NCBI GenBank assembly: GCA_964490765.1
Contig: CAZBDV010000002.1
Location: 88,112 to 152,111 of the forward strand
DNA from: CAZBDV01 sp964490765
GTDB lineage: Bacteria > Cloacimonadota > Cloacimonadia > Cloacimonadales > JAJBBL01
Direction: 5' to 3'
DNA length: 64,000 nucleotides
Shown here: positions 17,838 through 26,643 of the stretch, one piece after another
Layout of the letters: each line of letters begins with the position of its first letter
How positions within the stretch are numbered: position 1 is the first letter of the stretch
Program-made: the position numbers and the translations under genes
Notes under the pieces: generated by a model
Database searches by the model: none
What the model was told of the DNA's origin: nothing
Seen by the model: only the letters and a program-made list of their open reading frames with translations

Positions 17838-19169
17838 ATGAGAAATAGAATAGTTGCTATCGTCGGCCGGCCTAATGTCGGGAAATCTACACTCTTCAAC
17901 CGTTTATGTCGTAAACGGAGTGCTATCGTAGATCCAACTGAAGGTATCACCCGGGATAGAAAATATGAACTAGTTGAATGGACTGGAAAAACTTTCTTTC
18001 TGGTGGATACTGGAGGGATCGTTATGAATCCGACCGACAGTATTAGTAAAGCAGTAAGGTTTCAGGCGGAACTGGCGATATCAGAAGCCGATCTTATACT
18101 CTTTGTTGTGGATAACAAAGTTGAAGTCACAGCACTCGATATGGAGATCGGTAGATTATTAGCCCCACATCATGAGAAGGTACTAATAGTTGCGAATAAA
18201 GCAGATACTGCAGAAGAAGAGATAGATGGTTACGCATTTATGAAACTAGGTTTCGGAGAACCTCAGGTTATCTCAGCAACACATGGCCGGCATATTGGTG
18301 ATCTGCTGGACCAGATCGTTAAGAGGATTGATTTGCCGGAACAAGAGGATCTTAAGGAAGATGAAATCAGGGTAGCTATAGTTGGGAAACCCAATGTAGG
18401 GAAGTCTTCATTGCTGAACAGGCTGGTAGGAGAAGATACTGCTATTGTCGATTCTATTCCTGGCACAACTCGAGACTCTGTGGACTCCAAAATTCGTTAT
18501 CACGGTAAAACAATAAGATTGATTGATACAGCGGGATTACGTCGTAAGAAGAGCGTTCGTTACGGAGTAGAATACTTCAGTGTTATGAGAACTATAGAGA
18601 GTATAGACCGCAGTGAGGTCGTTGTTCTGATGATTGCGGCCGATGAGGGTGTGACTGAACAGGACCAGAAAATCGCCTCTTATGCAGCGCGAAACTATAA
18701 GAATATCATTATAGTCCTTAATAAATGGGATCTGATAGAAAAGGATAACAAGACAACCGGTGAATTCGTGAACCAGATTAAAGATTCACTCTCATTCATC
18801 AATTATGCCCCAATACTATTCGTTTCAGCTCTGACTAATCTCCGCCTGAGAAAGATTCTTGATCTGATTCTGGAAGTTGATGCCGAAAGTAGAAGAAGGA
18901 TACCCACCTCCCAGTTGAACGATTTCATCGAAGTGGTCATTGGCAGGTTTCCACCTTCCCATTCAAGTGGCAAGCATACGAAGATATTTTATTGTACTCA
19001 GCCAGCTATACAACCACCTACGTTTATCTTTTTCTGCAATAATGCCAAATACATCACAAAACACTATAGGCGGTATTTACATAACCAGCTACGGGAAAGG
19101 TTCAAATTCCAGGGTGTAACTATCAAGACTATCTTCCGGAGCAGGGAGAAAATGAAAGATGATAAGTGA
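17838..19169 (+). CDS. der: ribosome biogenesis GTPase Der
   Basis: Der (EngA) is a double-GTPase needed for 50S subunit maturation. Two G domains are visible: the first has GRPNVGKSTLFNRL (about residues 10-23) and DTGG, the second has GKPNVGKSSLLNRL (about 182-195), DTAGLRRK and NKWDL. A C-terminal KH-like domain (about 355-443) contains KIFYCTQPAIQPPTF. The length of 443 residues is normal. Its last 11 bp overlap plsY, so the pair is probably co-transcribed. Confidence 0.96.
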   Translation: MRNRIVAIVGRPNVGKSTLFNRLCRKRSAIVDPTEGITRDRKYELVEWTGKTFFLVDTGGIVMNPTDSISKAVRFQAELAISEADLILFVVDNKVEVTALDMEIGRLLAPHHEKVLIVANKADTAEEEIDGYAFMKLGFGEPQVISATHGRHIGDLLDQIVKRIDLPEQEDLKEDEIRVAIVGKPNVGKSSLLNRLVGEDTAIVDSIPGTTRDSVDSKIRYHGKTIRLIDTAGLRRKKSVRYGVEYFSVMRTIESIDRSEVVVLMIAADEGVTEQDQKIASYAARNYKNIIIVLNKWDLIEKDNKTTGEFVNQIKDSLSFINYAPILFVSALTNLRLRKILDLILEVDAESRRRIPTSQLNDFIEVVIGRFPPSHSSGKHTKIFYCTQPAIQPPTFIFFCNNAKYITKHYRRYLHNQLRERFKFQGVTIKTIFRSREKMKDDK

Positions 19170-19779
19170 ACTCATAATAATCCTTATTATAGCATATCTA
19201 CTCGGTAGTGTTCCCTTTGGTTTTCTGCTCGGAAAAATATTCAAGGGTGTTGATCTGCGAGAACATGGAAGTGGTAATGTCGGTGCGACTAATGCTCTGC
19301 GTGTTCTGGGCTGGAAGATGGGTGTTATTGCTATGATACTGGATATGATGAAAGGAGTGACAGCTATTATGATTGCCCGTTCAATACTACCGGAGCAGGA
19401 TTTGTTACTCATCTCTACCGGCCTGGTTGTGATTCTTGGGCATATATTCACGATATACCTCCGTTTCAAAGGGGGGAAAGGGGTGGCAACTTCTGCAGGG
19501 GTTTTCGCTGCACTGCTACCGATCCCCTTTCTCTTTGCTCTGCTTTCATTCATTATTACTACAACGCTGAGCAGATTTGTTTCTCTGGGCTCAATTGTTG
19601 CAGCGCTCGTGCTGGTAATTACTCAAACAATCTTTACTTTCCGGAATGGAGTACAGAGTCCATGGTATCTCGTTCTCGCACTGGTTGTAACACTGTTTAT
19701 CATAGTTAAACATAGAGCAAATATCAAACGCCTGTTGAGCGGAACGGAGAATAGAATACATTTTCGGAGCGGGAGATAG
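19159..19779 (+). CDS. plsY: acyl-phosphate glycerol-3-phosphate acyltransferase
   Basis: PlsY makes lysophosphatidic acid from acyl-phosphate and glycerol-3-phosphate at the inner membrane. The 206-residue protein has five or so hydrophobic segments and the family motifs SVPFGFLLGK, GSGNVGATNALRVLG and FKGGKGVATSAGV (the phosphate-binding glycine motifs). It starts within the last codons of der. The C-terminus ends in a basic tail (NIKRLLSGTENR). Length is normal. Confidence 0.95.
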   Translation: MISELIIILIIAYLLGSVPFGFLLGKIFKGVDLREHGSGNVGATNALRVLGWKMGVIAMILDMMKGVTAIMIARSILPEQDLLLISTGLVVILGHIFTIYLRFKGGKGVATSAGVFAALLPIPFLFALLSFIITTTLSRFVSLGSIVAALVLVITQTIFTFRNGVQSPWYLVLALVVTLFIIVKHRANIKRLLSGTENRIHFRSGR

Positions 19780-19824
19780 CAATCTTGTTTAGATCATATT
19801 ACGTAGATGATATTCATAAGACGC

Positions 19825-19843
19825 TGATATCTAAGAGATATCA
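19825..19843. other. short perfect inverted repeat upstream of purF
   Basis: TGATATCT and AGATATCA form an 8-bp dyad around the 3-base centre AAG, 66 bp before the purF start. The size and symmetry suit a repressor operator for purF, but no regulator is identified and chance is possible in this AT-rich region. Confidence 0.35.
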
Positions 19844-19908
19844 ACGATGGCCTTGTCTGATTTTCACGGAAGAGAGGTCAGGATAATATAATAGAAGGAG
19901 CAGAATAA

Positions 19909-21291
19909 GTGTGCGGAATAATCGGAGTTCATGATCAGGAAAGAGCTGCAGAAATGGCGATGTTGGGCCTTTTTGCTGAACAACACAGAGGACAGGAGAG
20001 CTGTGGTATGGCTGTCAGTGACGGCAGGAGACTTAAACTGAGAAAGAAGATGGGGCTTGTAAAACAGGTTTTTACTCCTGAGCTACTGGCCGAGTTACGA
20101 GGTAGCATAGCAGTTGGTCATGTACGATATCCAACCTGCGGAACAGCTACAGAGTTTAATTCTCAGCCGCATACAGTCGAAACATTAGCAGGCCCTTCCT
20201 TCGCTTTAGCCAGTAACGGTGATCTCGTTAACTATCATACGATAAGAGAATTTCTGGAGAAAGAAGGGGTCTATTTTGCCAGCGATAACGATGGTGAACT
20301 GCTGATCAAATATATTGTCTATCAGGTAGAAAAATGTGGCAAGAGTATAGTAGAAGGTATTAAGTCTCTTATGGAAAATGTCAATGGTGCCTACTCCACC
20401 GTTCTTGCAACGCGAGAAGAACTCTATATGTTTCGTGATCCCAATGCTATCAGACCTATGGTCTGGGGTATTCGTTCCGATGGGGTTGTTGTGGCTTCCT
20501 CTGAGAGTTGCGCCCTTGATATTCTGGGGATTAGAAATGCTCAGGAGGTTAGAGGTGGTGAAATCATTATCTCTGGCAAAAACGGAGTGAGCAAGGATAT
20601 TGTGGATACAGAAAAATTGCGGGGTAGTAAGAACTTCAACCACTGTATTTTCGAACATGTCTATTTCTCCAGGCCTGACAGTTTCCATTTTGGTGAGAAT
20701 GTGTATCAGGTCAGACAGGCTATAGGTTATCATCTTGCTGAAGATGATGATTGTGAAGCCGATATGGTAGTTCCCGTACCAGATTCAGCAAATTTTATCG
20801 CCCTGGGTTATGCCAGAAGAAAGGGAATACCATATGAAATGGGATTGATCAGAAACCATTATGTCGGAAGGACTTTTATAAAACCTGAACAGACCATTCG
20901 AGATGAGAGTGTTCATCAAAAATTCAATACTCTGCCAAATTTCTTCAAAGATAAAAAAATAGTTCTTATAGACGACTCAATAGTCCGGGGCACTACGATT
21001 AGAAATCTTATCAGACTGATTAAGAACTCCGGAGCGAAAGAGGTTCACCTCCGGATAGGCTCACCACAGGTAAAATTTTCCTGTTACTATGGAATAGATA
21101 CACCTACCAAAGCAGAGTTGGTAGCCAATAAGTTGACTCTGGAGGAGATCAGAAAATATATAGATGCAGATTCTATCAAGCATCTCTCCATTGATAGATT
21201 GAGAAAAACCGTTCATAAACCGGATGATTATTGCTTTGCTTGTTTCAATGGCAATTATCCCATCAAACCGGAGACAGAGAATCTTATATAA
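19909..21291 (+). CDS. purF: amidophosphoribosyltransferase
   Basis: PurF makes phosphoribosylamine from PRPP and glutamine, the first step of purine synthesis. The start is a GTG at 19909, with AGAAGGAG eight bases upstream, and the next codon is the Cys nucleophile (M-CGIIGVHDQE), so there is no propeptide. The Ntn glutaminase half shows EQHRGQESCGMAV and VGHVRYPTCG. The transferase half has the PRPP motif IVLIDDSIVRGTTIRNL. The C-terminal CFACFNGNYPI carries cysteines typical of the family. The length of 460 residues is normal. No other purine gene lies nearby except hpt at 61280. Confidence 0.95.
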   Translation: MCGIIGVHDQERAAEMAMLGLFAEQHRGQESCGMAVSDGRRLKLRKKMGLVKQVFTPELLAELRGSIAVGHVRYPTCGTATEFNSQPHTVETLAGPSFALASNGDLVNYHTIREFLEKEGVYFASDNDGELLIKYIVYQVEKCGKSIVEGIKSLMENVNGAYSTVLATREELYMFRDPNAIRPMVWGIRSDGVVVASSESCALDILGIRNAQEVRGGEIIISGKNGVSKDIVDTEKLRGSKNFNHCIFEHVYFSRPDSFHFGENVYQVRQAIGYHLAEDDDCEADMVVPVPDSANFIALGYARRKGIPYEMGLIRNHYVGRTFIKPEQTIRDESVHQKFNTLPNFFKDKKIVLIDDSIVRGTTIRNLIRLIKNSGAKEVHLRIGSPQVKFSCYYGIDTPTKAELVANKLTLEEIRKYIDADSIKHLSIDRLRKTVHKPDDYCFACFNGNYPIKPETENLI

Positions 21292-21336
21292 TCGTATAAT
21301 GAGATATAACTTTTATGACAGCGGAGGTTGCAGAGT

Positions 21337-22332
21337 ATGGATTTAGCCAGATTGGAAGATATATTAGAGAAATTTTCCGGTAAGAAGATTATAGTTATTG
21401 GCGATATGATGTTAGATCATTATCTCTGGGGTGATGTGGAGCGTATCTCACCGGAAGCACCTGTACCGGTGGTTGATGTTACCAAAGAAGAGCATAGATT
21501 GGGCGGTGCTGCCAATGTCGTCTTCAACCTAAAAGCTTTAAACGCTATACCTTTACCAATAGGAATCACCGGTAATGATAACTATGCTGACTATATTTTT
21601 GACAATCTCGAGAAACTAGGAATAGACAAGCGATTGATCTTTAGAGATGATAAAAGACCGACAACCCGGAAAAGTAGAATAATCGGTCATCACCAGCAGG
21701 TAGTGAGAATTGATTACGAATCCCGAAATGATATCGATGCAGGGCTTGAGAATAAGATTATCAATTGTTTCAATGATTGTATAGCCGATATTGATGGGGT
21801 GGTCATAGAAGATTACAATAAGGGGATATTAACTCCCCGTATTATCGAAGAGATTCTGAGAATTACTGCTGTCACAGGAAAACCGGTTGCTGTTGACCCG
21901 AAATTCAAAAACTTTTTTCTCTATAAGAATGCAACGATCTTCAAACCTAATTTCGAGGAATTACAGAAGAATACTGGCCTGCCTATCGAGAGTGAAGATG
22001 ATTTCAATTATGCAGCCAGGGTTTTGATGCATAAACTCAATCCTGAGTATCTGGTGATAACCAGGGGAGATAAAGGTCTGGTGGCTTTCACGCGGCAGGG
22101 TGACAGGATAGATATCCCGACTTTTGCTCAAGAGGTTTACGATGTCTCGGGTGCCGGGGATACAGTTATCAGTGCGCTGATGTTAGGGATTTGCAGTGGA
22201 ATCGATATTGAACAGGCAGCTTTCATTGCCAACCATTCTGCAGGAGCTGTTTGTGGTAAAGTTGGTATCCAGCCTGCATATGCAGAAGATATTATCCAAT
22301 CCTTTAAGAGATTCAATAGAATACAGAAGTAA
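21337..22332 (+). CDS. rfaE1: D-glycero-beta-D-manno-heptose-7-phosphate kinase (RfaE1-type)
   Basis: This pfkB-family kinase phosphorylates heptose-7-phosphate at O-1 on the way to ADP-heptose for LPS core. It shows VIGDMMLDHYLWGDVERISP, EHRLGGAANVVFNLKAL, and the C-terminal pfkB motif DVSGAGDTVISALML. It is the kinase half only; the nucleotidyltransferase half found in E. coli HldE is absent. I chose the ATG at 21337 because GCGGAGG lies nine bases upstream; an in-frame TTG at 21328 abuts that site. The role in LPS fits the kds and lpt genes of the window. Confidence 0.9.
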   Translation: MDLARLEDILEKFSGKKIIVIGDMMLDHYLWGDVERISPEAPVPVVDVTKEEHRLGGAANVVFNLKALNAIPLPIGITGNDNYADYIFDNLEKLGIDKRLIFRDDKRPTTRKSRIIGHHQQVVRIDYESRNDIDAGLENKIINCFNDCIADIDGVVIEDYNKGILTPRIIEEILRITAVTGKPVAVDPKFKNFFLYKNATIFKPNFEELQKNTGLPIESEDDFNYAARVLMHKLNPEYLVITRGDKGLVAFTRQGDRIDIPTFAQEVYDVSGAGDTVISALMLGICSGIDIEQAAFIANHSAGAVCGKVGIQPAYAEDIIQSFKRFNRIQK

Positions 22333-22393
22333 TTAACAAGCTAATCTTAACTTTGCTTTCTGATTGATTGACTGGTAAAGATTTCCGGAGTGT

Positions 22394-22427
22394 CTTGCTG
22401 TGGACAGTGATTACTGCCCACAGCAAG
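22394..22427. terminator. hairpin between convergent genes
   Basis: CTTGCTGTGG and CCACAGCAAG pair perfectly over 10 bp. An A-C mismatch and a further CAGT/ACTG pairing close on the loop GATT, giving a 14-pair stem. It lies between the convergent heptose kinase and the pilin-like gene, where a shared transcription end is expected, but no clear T-run follows on either strand. Confidence 0.45.
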
Positions 22428-22466
22428 CTCTTCCTGAAAACCCACAGGGATTTTCCTCTTCCGGGA

Positions 22467-24389
22467 TTAAAAGTTTTCAGGTGGCGATCTAAATCTCCAG
22501 GACATAGTTCTATAACCAAGATCCATTAATTCATCCGAAGCATAACCTTCGAATTTTACGAGTGGGAAATCTGGAGGTCCTGTTTCTTCAAAACGTTTAT
22601 CAAAATAATAGTCCTTATCGTAACCCGTCGGGAAACCTGTATGACGTCCGAAAATACCCTCTTCAATATCCCATAATGGACTTGTAAAGTTGGTATCATA
22701 ATCAGGGTTACCACTACGGCGGACAAAACCTCTACGACGCTGGGCTACAGAACCATAAAGCCTGATTGATCCTCTCAACCCTACTACTGTTGGAGCGCCA
22801 TGTGGGTTAGGAATCGCATTACCTGTTTGAGCATAGGCTGCAGGTAATGGTGGATGTATCTGACCAGGTTCGGGCCATAAGGGATTGTAATGAGGATAAT
22901 CCAATCCCGGAGGCCAGGGATTGAAAGGTGATGTCGGATATCTGTTGAGATGCAGATCACTCTTCTCCCACCATTCACCTTGCCATACCTGGGCGGGTGT
23001 AGAACCTTTGGGGAACTGATACTGGAACGAGAAGATTCCCGACTTCAAGATATCGTACTGATTTGGACCTTCATCAGGTCCCATAGCGCATATAGCACCA
23101 TATATGTATATATCATTAGTGTTGGGTCGGTAACGTGTAGAATCTACCGGATCACGATATCCATATTGAATCCAGACAGACTGCTCAGAGATAATTCCGA
23201 CATAATCCTCATTATTGATCGGATATTCTGGGAAGTTTGGAGAATCGGGATCCCCTCCGTCTGGTGGTTGACCAGGTTGGGTGTTATAGTAGGTGAGATC
23301 ATCTTTCAGATAGATATCGTGTGAACTACCCCAACTCTGTCCACCACGGAAGTTACCTGATATCCAGAGTTCATAAGGTACCCAGACAGACCCATTGTTG
23401 ACAGTTCCAGTCGGTCCCTGCATCCAGAGTGTGTCGGTTCGAGCAATTCGGTTGACTCCAATAGAATCTCCCACAGGACCATAAGGTGGATAGCTGGTAT
23501 AAATAATGAGAGTATCAATCGTGGATTGATCCGTAACTATCTGTCCTATATAGGATTCATAGGAATAACCCTCAACTGTAACGAAGGCGATTCTATCGTC
23601 TTGTTCCTGATTACCAAAAGGTCTGGCTCCGTTGGCACGAATCAGATCTGCAGTAGGATCAAATACAACTTTGGGATAATTTTCTATCAATCCACCTTGA
23701 AAAATCTGAGGTTCCGGAAAGTTAGTTCCACCCCCTGGATAAACTTTGACTATCCCTGCTGTTGTTACCAAGCCAGTAAATGTTGGCCAACCCTGGTTGG
23801 GACCAGAACCACTATTTCTTATCCAGATATCCGTATTGGAGTGTACACGGCCGTGAACAACATCCTGACCATAAAACCTTATATTACCATCGACATCGTC
23901 AAGTGCTCGGTCGACGTCACTAAAATAATGGAAGATAGCCAGAGTAGCAAATGACTGGATAGTATTTTCTCCATACTTTTTGATCGGTGATCTCATCTGC
24001 TCAGAAACCAGCGTTCCTGTGCCTCTTTGTGCAGTAACCAATGTTCGAATAAGGAAACCAATTGAAGCAAAATCGTCTGTTGTGCTTATCTTCGTTTGTG
24101 TCCTGAATTGGGTCCGATGAGTACCAAAATTAATATTGATATAGCGCATTGGTAGACTGGTTACTGGTGGGGGATAATCCATACCTTCATATACGGAAGC
24201 GACTAATCTTCCTCTACCAACCTCCGAACGAAGCAAGTGAAACTGCTGTGTCTGATCCAGTTGCAGTCGCATACTGTGCAGGTCACGAAAGGCTACCAGT
24301 GAAAGTGAAGCACCCGATAGTATTGCTAATACAGCAACTACCAGAGCAATTCCCAGGCTACCTTTCTGGCTCTTGATTATATTCATCAT
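22467..24389 (-). CDS. pilin-like N-terminus exported protein, paralogue A (DUF4900-like)
   Basis: I do not know the function. The 640-residue protein begins SQKGSLGIALVVAVLAILSG, a short basic head, a Gly-Ser junction and a hydrophobic helix, followed by a coiled segment (MRLQLDQTQQFHLLRSEVGRGR). This resembles type IV pilin or GspK/PilX-like leaders, but position 5 after the Gly is Ala, not Glu. The remaining 550 residues are rich in Gly, Pro, Tyr and Asp, with HGRVHSNTDIWIRNSG, KDDLTYYNTQPGQPPDGGDP and NPHGAPTVVGLRGSIRLYGS. The pattern recalls the DUF4900 family from memory, unverified. A close paralogue lies 183 bp upstream at 24573. A weak GGAG is 11 bases before the ATG. Confidence 0.75.
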   Translation of the reverse strand: MMNIIKSQKGSLGIALVVAVLAILSGASLSLVAFRDLHSMRLQLDQTQQFHLLRSEVGRGRLVASVYEGMDYPPPVTSLPMRYININFGTHRTQFRTQTKISTTDDFASIGFLIRTLVTAQRGTGTLVSEQMRSPIKKYGENTIQSFATLAIFHYFSDVDRALDDVDGNIRFYGQDVVHGRVHSNTDIWIRNSGSGPNQGWPTFTGLVTTAGIVKVYPGGGTNFPEPQIFQGGLIENYPKVVFDPTADLIRANGARPFGNQEQDDRIAFVTVEGYSYESYIGQIVTDQSTIDTLIIYTSYPPYGPVGDSIGVNRIARTDTLWMQGPTGTVNNGSVWVPYELWISGNFRGGQSWGSSHDIYLKDDLTYYNTQPGQPPDGGDPDSPNFPEYPINNEDYVGIISEQSVWIQYGYRDPVDSTRYRPNTNDIYIYGAICAMGPDEGPNQYDILKSGIFSFQYQFPKGSTPAQVWQGEWWEKSDLHLNRYPTSPFNPWPPGLDYPHYNPLWPEPGQIHPPLPAAYAQTGNAIPNPHGAPTVVGLRGSIRLYGSVAQRRRGFVRRSGNPDYDTNFTSPLWDIEEGIFGRHTGFPTGYDKDYYFDKRFEETGPPDFPLVKFEGYASDELMDLGYRTMSWRFRSPPENF

Positions 24390-24572
24390 AGCTTATAAGT
24401 CTCCATATTATTTTAGATTAACACCATTTATGTTATATAAAGCCTTAATGAAATATCTGTCAACCTTTTTCTACTTAACAAAAGAAAGTGAAGACAGGTC
24501 CTTCAGTTTCTGATAACAAGTAAAGGTTCTGCAGTAGATTACAGGCAAAGTTCGCTATCATCACTCTTGAGT

Positions 24573-26441
24573 TTAGAAGTTTGCTGGTGGGGATTTGAAT
24601 TTTGTTGATAACGTTTTAAAGCCAAGTTCCATCAACTCTTCTGTTTCATAACCTTCAAACTTAACAAGGGGGAAATCAGGAGGGCCTACTGTTTCGAATC
24701 TTTTGTCAAAGTAGTATTCTTTATTATATCCGGATGGCATACCAGTATGCCTGCCAAACATACCTTCTTCAATATGCCAGAACCCTGTATCATAGTCTTC
24801 TCCACCGCTACGACGGACAAAACCACGGAATCTCTGAGCAATAGAGCCAAAGAGATTTATATCACCTCTCAAATAGACTACAGTTGGTGCTCCATGAGGA
24901 TTGGGAATAGCAGGATGGCCGAATACCGGTCCAGGTTCGGGCCAGAGTGGGTTATACCAGGGATAATCTAAACCTGGAGGCCATGGTTCGAATGGGGAAG
25001 TGGGATAACGAAATCTATAGAGGTCTATATTTTCATAAAACTGTCCCTGGAAAACCTGTGCCGGAGTTGAGCCTTTGGGGAATTGATATTGAAAGGTAAA
25101 GATTCCCGCATCTACATGTATTCCGTATTGATTCGGTCCCGTATCTTCTCCCATTGCACAGAGAGCACCGTATATGTAAATATCATCAGTATTAGGTTTG
25201 TATCTCACTTCATCTATCGGATCTTTATATCCATACTGAATAAAGATAGATTTTTCCGATATTATGCCCAGATAATCGGTGTTATTTACGGGATATTGTG
25301 GATAACCAGGTTGATTGGGATCCCCACCGTCTGGTGGATCTCCAGCTTCTGTACTATAATAAAGAAGATCGTCTTTGATGTAGACATTATAAGGACTACC
25401 CCAGCTCTGACCACCTGCGACTGTTCCAGATATCCATAATTCATAGGGAACCCATACAGATTGATTTGTTACCTGCCAGCTGGGACCGGTAGTCCAGGTA
25501 GTATCTCTAATTACAACGTTATTTACACCAGTCTGATTACCTATCGGACCGTAAGGGGGGTATGAATCATAAATAGGAAACTCCTCCAGAGTTTCTTCTA
25601 TCGTACCGACCCAGGAATCAAATCCTCCACCTTCCAGATTGACGAAGGCGATTTTGTTGTCTTCTTCAGTAGAACCGAAAGGTCTGAGCCCATTAGCGCG
25701 GATTAAATCAGCTGTCGGATCAAAAGCTACTCTCGGGTAATTCTCGATTAGGCCGCCGAGAAATATCTCCTCTTCGGGAAAATTAGTCCCCCCACCCGGG
25801 TAAACCCTGACAACACCTGATGTAGTTACCAGTCCGGTAAAGGTTGGCCAACCACCGAAATCTCGAATCCAGATATCTGTGTTAGAATGTACTCGCCCGT
25901 GAACAAAATCTTGTCCAAAGAATCTAATGTTTCCGGGGACATTATCGATAGCACGGTCAACGTCTGAGAAGTAATGAAAGATTGCTAAAGTAGCCAGATC
26001 CTGAATAAAATGCTCTCCATATTTTTTTACGGGTGAACGCATCTCCTGCGTAACTGCCTGCCCTGAACCTCTTGCAGCAGAAATCAGTGAACGGATGAGA
26101 AATCCTGTCTGACCGAATTCTTCATATGTGTTGAGTTTCGTTCGGGCAGTGTACCGGGTCCTATGTGAGCCGAAATTTATGCTAATGTTCCGATCTGGTA
26201 GTATGGTTATGGGCGGTGGTAAATCCATCTCAACATAAACAGAAGCAACTAACCGGCCTCGATGGAATTCTGAACGCAAAATATGAAACTGCTGAATACT
26301 GTCTAACTGAATTCGCATGCTATGCAGGTCACGGAAGGCAACAGAAGATAGTGAAGCACCGGAAAGGATGGCAATAATTGCAACAACAATTGCAATACCG
26401 AAACTACCTTTCTGAGATTTCAACAACTCGATCATGATCAT
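24573..26441 (-). CDS. pilin-like N-terminus exported protein, paralogue B (DUF4900-like)
   Basis: This is a tandem paralogue of the protein at 22467, aligned almost end to end. Shared blocks include QKGSxGIAxVVAxxAILSG, DLHSMRxQLD, FHYFSDVDRA, DFVHGRVHSNTDIWIR, FQYQFPKGSTPAQV and IEEGMFGRHTGMPSGYNKEY. The ATG at 26441 is preferred, with AAGGAG seven bases upstream. Further upstream codons would add 35 residues with no ribosome site and would mask the leader. The mature protein is about 620 residues. The hydrophobic N-terminus and the basic-Gly junction suggest export through a type IV pilus or type II-like system. Function is unknown. Confidence 0.78.
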   Translation of the reverse strand: MIMIELLKSQKGSFGIAIVVAIIAILSGASLSSVAFRDLHSMRIQLDSIQQFHILRSEFHRGRLVASVYVEMDLPPPITILPDRNISINFGSHRTRYTARTKLNTYEEFGQTGFLIRSLISAARGSGQAVTQEMRSPVKKYGEHFIQDLATLAIFHYFSDVDRAIDNVPGNIRFFGQDFVHGRVHSNTDIWIRDFGGWPTFTGLVTTSGVVRVYPGGGTNFPEEEIFLGGLIENYPRVAFDPTADLIRANGLRPFGSTEEDNKIAFVNLEGGGFDSWVGTIEETLEEFPIYDSYPPYGPIGNQTGVNNVVIRDTTWTTGPSWQVTNQSVWVPYELWISGTVAGGQSWGSPYNVYIKDDLLYYSTEAGDPPDGGDPNQPGYPQYPVNNTDYLGIISEKSIFIQYGYKDPIDEVRYKPNTDDIYIYGALCAMGEDTGPNQYGIHVDAGIFTFQYQFPKGSTPAQVFQGQFYENIDLYRFRYPTSPFEPWPPGLDYPWYNPLWPEPGPVFGHPAIPNPHGAPTVVYLRGDINLFGSIAQRFRGFVRRSGGEDYDTGFWHIEEGMFGRHTGMPSGYNKEYYFDKRFETVGPPDFPLVKFEGYETEELMELGFKTLSTKFKSPPANF

Positions 26442-26643
26442 AATAGAGCTCCTTGCAGATTCGATTCTTAACTCTACAAAAATATAATGAATAAGTACAG
26501 CAAGACTGTCAAATAATATTTCGACTTTTTTTATCAATACAGGCAACTATCGATCAGCTATCGAGATTGCTTTTTATCAAGTCCCTAAGCTCTGATTGAC
26601 GGATAGGACTTAACTTCATCAGAATTAATGAGTTAGAGTTTTT

